Positions 13,001-25,970 of a stretch of 64,000 bases of DNA are shown here, piece by piece; position 1 is the first letter of the stretch, and the number at the start of each line of letters is the position of its first letter. The notes beneath the pieces were generated by a model. That model was not told where the DNA came from. It was given only the letters and a program-made list of their open reading frames with translations, and made no database searches. The position numbers and the translations under genes are program-made. This DNA is from Saxidomus purpurata (lineage: Eukaryota; Mollusca; Bivalvia; Venerida; Veneridae): contig JAFMSR010000007.1 in the NCBI GenBank assembly GCA_022818135.1, positions 10,634,007 through 10,698,006 on the forward strand. The letters are read 5' to 3'.

Positions 13001-16000
13001 AGAAGATATTGTGAAACTTGTGGTCAGAATAATTCTCCTGATGGGATTTGAACCTGTGACCACCTGGTTAGGACTTACAAGCCCAACCATCTGCTGCACA
13101 TCAGTGCTTCCTTTTATGCCTATTAGATGTTTAATAATACTCTTTTTCCACTTTAGTCATTCAAGTACACCTGCTATAGGATGTTCCTATAAAGCAGCCA
13201 CTGGTCTCCTGTACCCACTAGAAAGAGGTTTTATATTCGTGCACAAACCTCCCGTGCACATCCGCTTTGACGAGCTGGCAGCTGTGAACTTTGCACGTAG
13301 TGCTGGCAGCACAAGATCCTTTGATTTTGACGTTGAAACAAAAGCTGGCAATGTATACACATTTTCAAATATTGAAAAGTAAGTACAGAACATAATCAAT
13401 GAAACAGACTGCTTGTTTACATTGACTAACTTTTTCAAATAATCAGTTCGTGTTAGTTGAATCCCTGGAGGGTGGGTGGTATAAAAACTTCGGCCATATC
13501 AACAAAGCCCTATTGCACCAGAGAATTTGAAGAAATAATAAATTTTTATCTTTTGAAACTAAAACAATAAAAGTATGATGTAGTTTATTGGAAAAACAGT
13601 TTTCCTGTTTGACTTCACTTTGAATTGTGTGTTTGCCTTTTTAAGAAAAATAAAAGTAGACCTTCACTGAAATCTTAGTCTGTATGTCTCTTAAAGTCTT
13701 AAAAAAGTTTACATCTTGTTTGTTAAGTTTTGGATATATGTAAACCTATACAACTTTGACAGGTCTAATAAAACAAAACAAGTGATAATGCATATGACAA
13801 GAAAAAAACAAAGTACTGATAATGTCTGTTTTCTTTCCCAGAGATGAGTATGGAAAGTTGTTTGAATTTGCCAAGAACAAAAACTTAAGAATGAAGAATA
13901 TTGGTAACAAGAAGGTAAGAATAGTGATTAGTCTACATTGTATTCACTTCTGATGAGAGTGGAACTTACATTGCCTTGGTGGGAGGAATACTAGTTCGAG
14001 TCCACAGTATTTGGTGAAATACTGATGTTCTGTCTATGTAACCATTCAAAATTAGATATTATGATATGCCATGTGGCATATAATTTAACCAGGCAAATTA
14101 TTACAAGGTTTTAGAGAAGAAATGCCCGTGTTATGGAGTGGTCAATTTTTATGACCTGAAATAACTGAACCGCACAATTAAGGGTCATGGGTTTGAGCCC
14201 AAGAACTCGCTCTTAATGTGTGAACATGTCCAGGATATTTGGTGAGGTAAATTGTTCAGCTGTAGATGTGAGTGAAATACTGTTATAAACTGCAAGGAAA
14301 ACGGGAAATATATCTTTGATGACACGGTGATTACCAGCGACGGTGTAATGGACCCTTACATTTTGACATAATCATAAGCACTGGAATGGTCAGTTTTCCT
14401 TTGTATAAGACATGTATTTAAAAGAGGTCAGGTGTTTTCCAATCGATGTAGCTGCAGTCGGTTTTTCATGACCTATATATTGATCAATATGGAAATGTCA
14501 TGTATTTTATCACTGTTTGTGATAATGACACAGTAATCAACATGATGTGACATATTTCAGCATGGTGTTAATGACTATGATGCGATGATGAACAGTGATG
14601 ATGAAGATGGTGGACATGATGCCTACCTAGAGAGAATGAAGGCTGAAGGGAAAGACAGAGACAGTGATGATCTGGATGATGACAGTGACTCTTCAGGTAA
14701 GGTCTTAAGGTGAAACCACAAGAGGTCAGAGAGTGTAGAGTTTGATGGGGGGTGAAGGGGGGGGGGTAAGACATTACACATTTCTCCGCATGTGCCAGGA
14801 TCATAATGCACTGGACCCGTTAATTATTTATTGAAAACCCCATTAAAAGTTATTGATAAGACCAAACCTCAAAGATGCATAGAGCAGGTCATTACAGGAG
14901 ACCACTTGCACTGGCTAAACTATATTTATCAATGAGAAATCTAAATCATCAAAAGTTCAGTTCTATTACCTCTCTGACAGTAGGATTTCCTTGTTATTTT
15001 TTGCACATCATGTGGAAAAAGGGTCCCTTTCTTTTGTGTCTTTCTTTGATAAACGTTTATGGCTTCAAACTCTTGATTCAACACATTGGAGAAAGCTTCA
15101 AAGTTTTTGCCATTTGGATATATAGTGGTATTTGATACATGTGTTGTGTAATATTTTGTAGATGAAGACTTCCGACCCGAGGAATCTGGAAGCGATGTTG
15201 CTGAGGAGTACGACAGTAACCCTCCAACAACATCAGAATCTGATGAGGTAAATATTCCCAAGATTGTGTTTGTACTTTAGTAGATTTGAGTTCCTGGCTT
15301 GAAATCACTGAAAACTTTCGATGGGATTTATAGGTACGAGTCCTGATACTCAACTTGTGTCTTTATGTGAGAATCAGTTGAAATACTGTTTAAGTTTTGG
15401 AATGGTTAAGTCCTAAGAAAAAAAAGGATATACCAGAGAGGAATGGTTGAGATGAGGTCTGTAGGATGCTTTCTACTGGCTGTCCAGCAGATAGTAAAGC
15501 TTTCATTATATTCTAATTTTTCACCAAATTTCAACAAAGGGTTTGCCTGTAAAAATTGACATTTAGCATTATATGACATTGGGTTGCATTGTCTAGTGAA
15601 GAAAAATGAAAATGTCCAAACTCTTATATACTAGTACAGTACTGTGAATTGAGTAATTTTCCTGTGATGAAAATTTTGCCAATTTTAAACTTGTGAAGGA
15701 AAATTCTCTAAAAGTAAATCTATTTGAAATCAATCTTTCACAAGATCTTTAAATTACTGAAGTTGGAAAATCACTAAACTGAAATTAAGAGCCTTGTGAA
15801 CACTATTCAATTTACAGTATGTAATGTTGAGGCCAGTTTTGTTCAACTTGATTAAAAGTTAATGTTTTCAAGAAAATTGGAGTTGTCGCTGTTTATGAAT
15901 GTGATGGCTGATAATTAGCTACACTGGTCACTAAAACAGAAGCAATTTCCTCTAGCATGGTAAGGGTTGAAGTACTTTTAAGTTCTTGTGCTAACATGTG

Positions 16001-19000
16001 TTTTCTTTCTTTGTCTTGAGAAAATTTACAGAATTTGTGTCCCCAAGTTTTTTTACTTCATATTGTATATATTTATGTTATTAGGAAGATAGTGGCCCTG
16101 AAGAATCAGACGAAGAAAAGAGAGAAGAAAAAAGGAAAGAAAAAGAAAGAAGAAGACAGGAAAAGAGGGAGAAACGAGAAAAAGCTAAGACAAAGTCGAC
16201 TAAAACAGTTGTAAGTGTAAAGATTTATGCACAAATTCTAGGTCACAGAGTACCTTTAAAGAATCACCTCATTATTTCACAAGTTCTGTAAGTGGGTTCT
16301 TAACTTCATTATAGCTTATGACCTGTTGTGTAATACATATATAAGGAGAAAACTTAGAATTTAGAAACCATTTTATCTTCATTGATGCTGTAAAGTTGAC
16401 AGGTTCATAAAATGTGAAATGGAAAATACAGAATTAATCAAAAGTGCATGTTGGGTGAATCATATTTTAAGAAAGGGTTTTAATTTGGGAGCAGAAAAAA
16501 TTGAAGTGTCATGTTTATCGCCTCTCAGTTGTCTGGCCCTCAGGAGTTTAACTGACATTTTATCAATGTATTTTGATGACAGTTTGCTGTTCTTAGACCA
16601 ATCTATAGTCATTTCACCTGGCTGCAGACAGATCATCACAAAATAGCAATTTTAACCAGGTAACTGCCGCTTTCAGGTAACCTGTTAAACTGTGAATACA
16701 ATTGGTGACTATTTTTATGGTTTAAGCGTGAAGGAGGTGCGAAGAAGAAAAAGAAGAAGAAGGAAGATCGTGATCCGAATCAACCAAAGCGTCCTCAGAC
16801 GGCTTATTTCCTGTGGTTCATGTCTGAAAGGGAAAATATTAAGACAGAAAATCCTGGTTTTTCTGTCGTAGATATATCGAAGAAAGCTGGAGAAATGTGG
16901 AAGAGCTTGTCTTCAGATGACAAAAAGGTAAAATATTTGATGGCTCTTAGCTCCCTTTTGAGTTATAGCTGAGTTTTTAACTTTTGGCACATTGTGTCTA
17001 AGCAAAGCCAGTGTTGCAATAATGAAATTAGGTTGATAAATACCTTGATAAGTGCTTAATTTTGTTTTGAAAGAAAGAAGTTTTAAAAGAGGGTGTTTTA
17101 AAATGTTTAACATGTTATCTATTAAAGTAATGGCATTACAAAGAGCATGCTGAAATTATACTGACTGAAGGTGTGCAGGGTAATCTTGTTCTGCAGTGTG
17201 CAAATTTCTGAATCTCTCTTCCATTTCTACAGAAATAATCGTGAAGAATGTGTTTTCTGAAGAGCTCAGTTTTAAAATGTCTATGAATAATCATGTTATG
17301 TTGATGTGATACAAGGCTATCAAAAGTCCATATTTACTGATCATACTTTACTGCACCATAGTGAAGGAATTGGTAGATAAATGCAGAATTAAAACACATG
17401 AAAGTAGCATACCCTTTTACTACCAGATACTCATAATTGGCTAAATATACATGAAATAATAGATAACATTGAGAAATGTCTGCTTTGTGCACAAAATGTT
17501 GTACTCCTGACCAGTTTTAGGGTGTGCCTCTTTAGGTAAGGCTCTGTGATACTTGTAATTTATATGTAGTGTTGGGTCATTGAATCAAAAGTCCATTTTG
17601 GTACACTATGATTTATATGTATTCTGGATTTCAGCCCTTTGAAGAAAAGTCCAAAGAGGCAAAAGAAGAGTATGATGTGGCAATGAAGGCATACAAGCAA
17701 AAGTTGAAGGATGAGGGCGGCCCAACACAGCCACGGTACATTAAGTGTCTCTAATTAAACTGTTGATTCATTTAACTAGGTTATTAAAGAATTTGTATAC
17801 CTGAAACCTAAGCCTCAATTGACAGAGTTACAACCCTTTTAACTGTAGAATTACCATGTCAAAAATGTCAGTAGTCAGCATTTTGTGCTCTTGATTGATA
17901 CCAAATTTTATTTTCATTAATTTGACTGTAAAGCATAAGTGATTAAAGATGTTTGAAGGTAAAGCAGGTTGTACTTAGCAATACTATGTGTATATTCCAG
18001 TGAAAAGAAGCCAAAAAAAGCTAAGCAAAGTCCTAAAAAACCTGTGGCAGAATCTAAGGCGGGATCAGGCGGAGCGTACAAAAGTAAAGAATTTATATCC
18101 GAAAGTGAATCCTCCTCATCGTCTGAAGATGAAGACGACAAGCCTCTCAAGGTTAGTCATACTGTATGTGTGTATGTTCTATGTTGTCCAGGCAACGGCT
18201 CTAGTTCAGTTTATAGTATGTGGAGAGTGTTTTAGGGAAATATTTTTTTGAAAAACAATACTTATGTTAAAAATACATTCCTTGTTTCATTTGCCTTCTG
18301 AGATTGCAGACTTGAGACTTGTTTATTTGCAGTCAGCATTTTCCTTTGATAGTTAAAGGTGGCATCCCCATAGTGGGAGGACCTGTGAGACCTATTTAGA
18401 AATAACAGGAAATGTGAGGCCCGTTCAATTCTCTTCTGTAATTAAATTTTGGTTTAAGATAACTAAGATCTGACATGTGATGATTTTTAAACGTGTCCAT
18501 ATTTTGTTCAGAAGCTTAAGAAAGAAAAGAAGGAAAAGAAAGGAAAGAAAGAACAGAAAGAACAGAAAATGGAGGTAGACGATTCTGGCTCAGAGTCAGA
18601 AGAAGAAAAACCAACTGGTGTGAAAAGACGATCTCAGAGGAAAGAAGGCGAGGAATCAGATGTTGGTTCTGTACGTAGTCTGTTGTTATACCAAGTTAAA
18701 ATGTCATCATCCAGAATTATTTACTTTTGTGTTCTAAATTGTTTTAATTTTCTTCTTTTTTTCTTCATTTGGTTGAGTTTTAAAATTTTTTATATACCAA
18801 CTGAAATATTTAGAGAGTAACTGACAGACAGACAAACTGATGTCTTTGATATGTCTATTCTAAGCACATTAAAGCAACATGTAGAAAGCTTTCAGCTTGT
18901 GTTGCATTAAATGGTTTTAAAATGTGATTTCAAAAATTGGTGTACATTTTCATTGTGTTACTAGTCTGTAGGAAAATGTAAAGTTACCTGATTCTGAGTT

Positions 19001-19284
19001 TGTTATGGAATTAGAAATACATGTACACAAACTGGCAATACCGATGGGTTTAAGGTTGTAAACAAACTATGACTTCACTGTCCAAATTCAGTTCTAGGAC
19101 TGTGATTGTGAGAATAGCTTATCATGAGTTCAAAATTTACAGTTGAATCTGGTATCAACAAACAAGCAGTATTGTTTACTTTTGTGTTATCTTTCAGTTA
19201 CCTGATGAGGAGGAGATTCTAAGTTCTCCGGAACACTCTGATCCCGGTGATGCAGCATCTGGTTCAGAATCCGGCTCCGACTGA
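7048..19284 (+). CDS. SSRP1: FACT complex subunit SSRP1 (18 coding exons, 781 aa)
   Basis: HMG-box subunit of FACT, the SPT16-SSRP1 histone chaperone that loosens and rebuilds nucleosomes during transcription and replication. Coding exons with GT-AG borders: 7048-7104, 7496-7681, 8984-9089, 9572-9765, 10185-10279, 10610-10745, 11158-11261, 11982-12107, 13157-13378, 13842-13914, 14561-14696, 15162-15247, 16085-16210, 16727-16927, 17635-17735, 18001-18151, 18512-18670, 19198-19284. Exon phases all join, giving 2346 nt including the stop. Residues 1 to about 430 form the N-terminal and tandem PH-like region (for example [20 protein letters not shown]). About 440-510 is acidic, with [12 protein letters not shown]; about 510-560 is basic. 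The HMG box is about 565-633 ([15 protein letters not shown]). A Lys/Ser/Glu-rich tail runs to 781, ending SGSESGSD. Vertebrate SSRP1 is about 710 residues, so the extra length is in the tail. The start ATG lies 27 nt after a likely 5'UTR splice acceptor. Confidence 0.97.
7730..8215. repeat. Degenerate tandem repeat in SSRP1 intron 2
   Basis: Two diverged copies of a segment lie near 8005-8060 and 8140-8185, each with GATGTGCNTA followed by an AGCATGTTC-like string and GTTCAG. They resemble the short tandem cores of dispersed bivalve repeats. No exon is supported here. Confidence 0.45.
12609..12970. mobile_element. MITE with 20-bp perfect inverted ends and TTAA borders
   Basis: Lies in SSRP1 intron 8. 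The left end (12609-12628) reads TTAAAGCTGCTCGCTCTCAG and the right end (12951-12970) is its exact reverse complement, so each terminus starts with TTAA. The 362-bp interior is AT-rich and non-coding. TTAA borders are typical of piggyBac-type targets, so a non-autonomous piggyBac-like element is the simplest reading. A related end is present at 49115-49131. Confidence 0.8.
13035..13110 (-). mobile_element. tRNA-like SINE remnant in SSRP1 intron 8
   Basis: On the minus strand the segment has a B-box-like GGTTCAAATCCC preceded by GTAAGTCCTAACCAGGTGG. It lacks a paired acceptor stem and is not a tRNA gene. It lies inside the intron and its other limits are unclear. Confidence 0.4.
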
Positions 19285-19700
19285 ACAAGTTCTGTCACCA
19301 AATCTGGTTTCAAACGAACAACTAACAAAAGATGAATTTACAATAGTAAAAACGGGAGATGTATATATTTGTATGTACAATGTGACATCTGACATGAATA
19401 TTTATTCAGTTACAGTCTCGGCTAGCTCCTGGTCTTAAGATTATGGTAATGACTAAAAAGGGAGAAAATTCTTACAGTTTTAGTGAACTGTTCCACAGAG
19501 TTACATCCCATACAATTACATCACATATTCTGCAAAAAGAGACAATTGGGTAACTTTGAATTTATAAAACTTTTAAAGAGTTGATGAATTTCTTTCAAGT
19601 GGTTTTCAACATGTAGGCATCTTGTGATAAAAGTTGTACCTAGACATACTGTGAACTGGTGAAATAAACCCCTTAGCATTTGATTACAGGTGTTATTTCT
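19285..19700 (+). promoter_or_regulatory. SSRP1 3'UTR with polyadenylation signal
   Basis: Follows the SSRP1 stop codon. A canonical AATAAA lies at 19663-19668, about 380 nt downstream, and is a plausible cleavage signal. Other AT-rich stretches follow, so later alternative sites are possible. Confidence 0.55.
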
Positions 19701-21200
19701 CACATTTTTCATGCTTGTTTGACTAGTCGCAGGAGGAAAAATGGGCTCTGTGTACAATCCTAATTATCTGTGAAAACTTCAGGCTTATTGTAAGTTTTGT
19801 CTGTAGAATTACTGAACATCTCTTAACACATTGCTCATTTGTGACCAGCTTCTTTGGTCAAGTTGTTAATGTCAATGACCTGAAATCATTACACCTTTTC
19901 TTAGGGAGGGTGAAGGGTTTAGCTATGCTAAAGACACAACTCCTTTTGTGAGAAGATGGCAGTCTTTTACAGACAGTCTAGTATTGGGGTTATAAGGTAA
20001 ATTGTGTGCCTGTAAGTACCTGAAAAATACTTCTGAAATGGGCATTCAACCACAAGAAAACAATTGTACTATATTTGCGTATTATTTTTTATACATTTAT
20101 TTAATTTTTGGTATCTGATACAAATGTAGTTTCTTTCAGTGAAAAAAAACTTTGAAAAAAACCTTTGACATTGTAAGACGGTTATAATCAATTCCTGATC
20201 TTTCACAAAACTGCAGGTTCCTACCCAATTACTTCACCAGACACTTGATTTTGACCTAGATGCTCCTGTTACAGGGAAATTTTATGGACGTAAAGTACTG
20301 TTCTTACATCATACGATCTTTTTGGCCAGAAAAAATACCTTTCTTTCAAGCAATGACATTTGGGAATAACTTTCGGTATATCAACGGTTAATACATCTCT
20401 TTACAAGAGTTTTTGGGAACCTTTGAATATATATTTAATATTGTTTAAAAAATTATCGTTGGTCATTGTAATTGGGTTCCTTTCTTCATGTATCGTACAT
20501 TTGTCATCGACATATATTTTGTAATGTATATGTGAGACAAGTGCATTGTTGTTTACAATTATGATTAAGTGCTCATTAAAACATCCCATTGATATAGCCG
20601 TGTTATATTTTCCTTTTACATAAATATTGACCTGATTTCATAAATGACACTATATGCAATTCATTTAGGATATTGTGACACTGGGATTAAAGGTAAATGT
20701 GTACACAAAAAAAATATTCACTGTATTTACACAATGAAAGTAGTCTTCTGCAGTGTTGCTGTCACATTGTCTTAAATCTACTGTACAAAATGTAATGTCA
20801 ACTTTCTTGAGCACCTTTTCCTGACATCTTAAGCTTGATGGCTTCCCACGGTTGAAGTGGTTGAAGTAAACCAATAGAAAAACTAGAACTTGAAGTATAC
20901 AAAATACCAAGGTTTCAAGATGGTAAAAATTGAAAGCATGTTTTCCTTTGGGTCTATTTATATCTTTCTTTGATGCAAAAATTTCTGTTTCTGTTAGAAA
21001 TGCTGTTTGCTAATACGTTGGCAGTTTTTACCTTCTACCTCACTTGGTCAAAATTTGCCCCAATTTCTGTTAATCTTTGGTCATCATTTTTGTACCAAAC
21101 GTTGCACCATGAAACACTCTTTAAACACATATAACATTGATTCCCCCGATTTGTTTTCATCCAGCTATGTTCAAGCAAACTTGGGGGAAGTTTCTTATTT
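19700..21200. other. Intergenic, nothing recognised
   Basis: AT-rich DNA with only short overlapping reading frames on both strands. No conserved domain, RNA gene or clear repeat was seen. Confidence 0.5.
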
Positions 21201-21202
21201 TT

Positions 21203-22052
21203 GTCGAGCCGCTTGCGAAAGCTCACTATAGTTGGCGGTTCAGTGTCTGTGCGTGCGTCTGTCCGTCCGTCTGAGTGTAGCTTGTCCAGGCTGTAACTTA
21301 TCCATGGATCAAGGGATTCTTAAATAACTTGGCACATTGTTCACGATCTTGAGATGGAGTGCCATGCGCAAGAACCAGGTCTAAGGTCAAGGTTACACTT
21401 TTGAGGTTAAAGGTCAAATTCAAAAATGACTGTCTGGAGCATATTTTCTTCATGCCTGGAGTGATTTTGATGTAACTTGGTACAAATGTTCACCACCATG
21501 AGAGGGAGTGTCATGCGTGCACCACCATGAGAGGGAGTGTCATGCGCGAGAAACAGGTCCCTAGTTCCACGGTCAAGGTCACACTTACAGGCCAAAGGTC
21601 AGATACAAGAATAATTCAAGAATGACTGTCCGGAGCATTACTTCTTCATGCATGGAGGGATTTTGATGTTACTTGGCACAAATGTTCACCTCTATGAGAC
21701 AGAGTGTCATGCGCAAGAACCAGTTCCCTAGGTCTAAAGTCAAGGTCACACTTGGAGGTTAAAGGTCAAATTCAAGAATATCTTTGTCTGGAGGATTTCT
21801 TCATACATGGAGGGATTTTGATGTAATTTGGCACAAATGTTCACCACCATGAGCTACCCTTGTTTTTATAATTACTTCCCTTTGTTGTTGCTTTAAATAG
21901 CTTGTATTGTACCTTTTTTATTACTTGCTGTAGAGAACAATCGAGACCACTTTTCTGTGGTACAACATGCATGTTACATCCAATATTAAGATGTTTTTTT
22001 ACCTATCTCTACTTGGTATGGAGTTAGCCCTTTTGACAGCTGGCGGCTCGAC
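21203..22052. mobile_element. Non-autonomous element: inverted ends with tandem core
   Basis: The left end GTCGAGCCGC (21203-21212) is matched by GCGGCTCGAC (22043-22052). Inside, after TGTCCGTCCGTC, about three or four diverged units of about 165 bp repeat. They contain GATTTTGATGTAACTTGG, CACAAATGTTCACC, GAGTGTCATGCGC and AAGGTCACACTT. No ORF. Architecture matches the element at 22787-23784, although the sequences differ. Confidence 0.7.
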
Positions 22053-22539
22053 ATGTTGCACTTGAGCATCTAGTGTTAACAGTATTGCCCATTATTCACT
22101 GTCCAAGAAAATATAATTACACTACACTCGCAATTAGATTAGTTTGGAGGTATCAACATATAATGTTGATAGATATGAACTATTTACGTATTAAATTTAA
22201 AAAAACATTCATGAAAGACTGAAACGCAAGAGTATTTTATTGGCATTATCCAATTAAAAGGTGCTTTACAGAGTAAATTTTCCAATTAAAAAATTGTTAA
22301 ATACATTCTACTTGACATTTCATTGGCGGTTAAAAGGTTACCAAATTCCGGTCAAAAGTGAGCTTTATACAGCTGCCCCGTAAAAAGTTCTACAATGCAG
22401 TAATTTAATAATATTCATATCTCGCGTTGTGCCTCTTCTTTCTTAGGGCGTTTATTTATAGCAGGTGTAAATATTTCATAGGGCTGACGGGATATAAATC
22501 TTTTCAAAACTTAACTCTTAAATATATATCTGATCTTGT

Positions 22540-22740
22540 TTAATTATCGAACTATCAAACTTATAATTTAAGGTCTTACAATAAAAGGGATATTAAACAC
22601 AAATGTTCCAAAAAAGTACCTGAAACGAACTTTTGGTTACTTTAGTATGGAAATATGGAATGATGCCAATCGATTAAAAAAATCTTACACACTTGAAATC
22701 TTTCAAAACTGAATTCAAGCAGTACCTATTGATAAATGTC
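22540..22740 (+). mobile_element. Probable LINE ORF C-terminal remnant
   Basis: With one frame change, the translation resembles the last segment of a non-LTR retrotransposon ORF: a basic stretch with KRDIKHK, then FGYFSMEIWNDANRLKKS and TLEIF. This is the usual order for the tail of such ORFs (a Trp-Asn helix, then a hydrophobic-Phe-Lys segment). Short and degraded; it could be coincidence. Confidence 0.4.
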
Positions 22741-22786
22741 ACAGTATATAATATGTTATGACTTTAGTACCATACACCAGTTATTA

Positions 22787-23784
22787 TACCCCCGAAACGA
22801 AGTTTGGGAGGTATATAGGAGTCACCCAGTGGTGGGTGGGTGGGCGGTCGGTCGGTCAGGCGGTTTGTTGCATTTTCCTTGTCCGGAGCATAACTTGAAA
22901 ACTAATAGTTTAAATTCAGTACAACTTCATACAATGGTCTAGCACAATGAGAGGAAGTGCAGTGTACAAGAGTATTTACAGAGTTATTGCCCTTTGTTAC
23001 TTTTCCTTGTCTGAAGCATAACTTGAAAACTACTGGTGGGAATTCAATACAACTTCATGCAATGGTCAAGCACAATAAGAGGAAGTGCAGTCTACAAGAA
23101 CCATAACTATCTTGACTCATTACAGAGTTATTGCCCTTTGTTACTTTTCCTTGTCCTGAGCATAACTTGAAAACTACTGGTTGGAATTCAATACAACTTC
23201 ATACAATGGTCAAGTACATCGAAAGGAAGCGCAGTGCACAGGAACCATAACTCTATCTTGAGTTATTACAGAGTTAATACCCTTTGTTACTTTTCCTTGT
23301 CCGGAGCATAACTTGAAATTCAATACAACTTCATACAATGTTCTAGCACAATGAGAGGAAGTGCGGTGTACAAGAACCATAACTCTATCTTGACTCATTA
23401 CGGAGTTTTTGCCCTTCGTTACTTTTCCTTGTCGGGAGCATTACTTGAAAACTGCTGGTTGGAATTCAATACAACTTCATACAATGGTTAAGCACATTGA
23501 GAGGAAGTGCAGTGCACAGGAACCATAACTCTATCCTGACTCATTACAGAGTTATTGCCCATTTTTACTTTTCCTTGTCGCAGAGCATAACTTCTGGTTG
23601 GAATGCAATACAACTTCATACAATGGTTCAGCACAATGAGAGGAAGTGCAGTGTACAAGAACCATAACTCTTTCTTGAGTAATTACAGAGTTATTGCAAA
23701 GAACAATATCTCTATTTTAGTTTTTTTGCAAGGTATTCTGTTACTGCGAACTTCCTCAGTTTATAAAGCAGACTTTCGGGGGTA
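22787..23784. mobile_element. Non-autonomous element: inverted ends with tandem core
   Basis: TACCCCCGAAA (22787-22797) at the left is the exact reverse complement of TTTCGGGGGTA (23774-23784) at the right, and the match extends imperfectly outward. After GGTCGGTCGGTC, about six units of about 130 bp repeat. Each contains TTTTCCTTGTC, GGAGCATAACTTGAAA, ATTCAATACAACTTCATAC and GAGAGGAAGTGCAGT. No coding capacity. Confidence 0.8.
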
Positions 23785-23789
23785 TTAAT

Positions 23790-25735
23790 CACATTTAGTG
23801 ATAGGTCTAGTTTATTATAATAAATATATATGTTATGTTTGTTCATATATGATTTTTGCCTTAATGTATGTGTTGTGTGCGAGCGTCCGTACACGGTCGT
23901 GTGGTGTGCATGCACGCTTTTTCTTTTATTTGCTTTCTTCACAGTAACGGCTCACTGTGAAATTGTAGCATTTACTTAAAAGTTTGTTTGCTCGGTTATA
24001 TGAGAAGCACTTCGAGATAAATATGTCACTTTACAGTACAGAATTCCTATAAAAGTCGAAATACTGTTGAAACGGACCTATGGTTGGTTTCTTCCCCAAG
24101 TCAGGACCAAATACTTATTTATGCAATATACGGCAACTGTTCGGGTTTATTTGATACACTGTTATACGTATCGGCATTTGAAAGCTCTTGACCTGGAAGC
24201 ATGGGAAATCTATTGTAAAAACGACAAGGTGTTTCGAGAATTTTGGTTTCTAAGAGACAGTGGAATTTAGGGTGGGTCACAATAAAATAGCAATATGGAA
24301 AGTGCTTATAAATACTATTTCTGAACATGATCAAATATTGGAAATAAGACAATAGGAAAACAAGTACCCTGTGACTTACGAAGCGGCGTTCTGAGGTTCA
24401 GCTAGTAGCGGTATAAACCTGGCTACCCTTTGAAGAGATATACATTTTATTCCACGTCTAGTTAGAACAGTCAGGTGAGGGTGACACTGACCCTGCGCTG
24501 GTTTGTGCTTTAATTTCAGTACAAGGATATCCGGCTTGATCCTGCGAGGAGTTTAGGATTCACGTGACGACGTAGAACAATAACAAGTACATGTATTGTA
24601 AACTCTTGTCTAATTCTGATCATGGTTCCAATGTGTGAAAGCCAACTTAAGCAATTTTGACCAGTATGGGTCGTGCGTACTGCCCGCTTGTCCGTCACAG
24701 ATAATAGGAGACGTCGCGGGACTCATTGTATAGAAGTATTGTTCCGGGCACACAATGCTGTCACCTGTTTCACGATACGGATGCACCAACGTGTAATTCG
24801 CTGTACTTTTAAAACGGCAGCCAAAGATCTAACAGACCTTTGATATTTCCTGTCGGTTTCGTTTACTGCAATTTAAACATTTTTCGCATATGTCAGCAAT
24901 AATGAGGATAAAATCAACCAACGGATCCTGTAATATGAGAAAAGTCTTGGTGAAGGAAATTTGACAATATCAACTAAAAAGACAGCGATTTGAGTGTTCC
25001 GTTTTGTTCGTCCAGGCTGACGTACATGCACCGATGCTGTCATTTCCTAGTAAACATGACCTCTTTCAATAATTCGAGTGGGTTTGTGGGGGTGGGGGGG
25101 GGACTTAAAATTTCATTGCTTGCCTCAAAAGATCGGCATTCATTTCCTTAAATTTACCCCAGTGCAGGGAGTGACAAGAGGAACCAGTGGTACATAACCG
25201 AATGCCAGTTTCATCATTGTCACTAACACACCTCATTTTCTCAACAATTTAGACAGGGTTTACAGTCTTGTTTGTTTTACAACAGCAATTATCAATAAGA
25301 GAATCTAGAAATTCGGAAACGTAAAACTCCTGTCTTCCTGAATACCCAGCACTACCACTGCATATAGTTCGCTGGGTAACGGGCTATCGGAACAAGGCAT
25401 GAAAACGCGTGAGTGGACATGTATTTAACGGTTACTTCCGCATTCCGTTAGACAGTTGATGTTGAATAGCCAGTCCTTACCGGTCGCTCACCCTTTTTCC
25501 TTTTTTGTATATACATGATCGTCAGCATATGGACAATGATGTTACACCTTTATCGTGCAAATTTAAAGAATAATTAAACCGCCGCGGACAAGTTGCATGT
25601 TGTGAAAGCCCGGCTGACAAAAGTCTCTCCATTATATTCGCTCGATTAGCCCAATAATAAGATAACACAATAAAAAGAAAATATAAGAGATATATGTAGA
25701 TTTATGTCCGGGCTTTTATGAGGTGAAAGAATAGA
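23790..25735. other. Intergenic, nothing recognised
   Basis: No exon, RNA gene or repeat was recognised. Short reading frames of 60-77 residues occur on both strands without domain content. A short G run lies near 25090-25100. Confidence 0.5.
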
Positions 25736-25740
25736 TTTTT

Positions 25741-25814
25741 TGCATCTAGAATCCATGATAAATAATAATTGTTAAGCCTCATTTCCTTTGTTAATCTAAT
25801 ATATTCATTTGTTT
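25741..25814. repeat. Direct repeat, left copy
   Basis: About 75-80 bp (TGCATCTAGAATCCATGATA, CCTCATTTCCTTTGTTAATC, CATTTGTTTA) recurs at 26627-26711 with a few differences. The family 1 SINE sits exactly at the end of this copy, so the SINE went in after or at the edge of the duplication. Confidence 0.75.
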
Positions 25815-25970
25815 AGGGGAGCGGTGGTGCAGAGGTTAAGGTGTCGGCCGGAGGTTGTGGGTTCGACCGTACTTCCTCATAAGTACTGGTTTTTCCAGGA
25901 AGCGGACTCGAGAGTGACTCGATAAGCTACAAGCTTTCTTCACAATCGAGCTAAAATGAATTAGTATAAA
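25815..25970 (+). mobile_element. tRNA-derived SINE, family 1 (internally deleted)
   Basis: GGGGAGCGGTGGTGCAGAGG head, then a deletion relative to the 38.7 kb copy that removes CGCTCATCCC. GGTTGTGGGTTCGACC (B box) follows, then a shortened body and the tail CACAATCGAGCTAAAATGAA. Non-coding. Confidence 0.85.
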
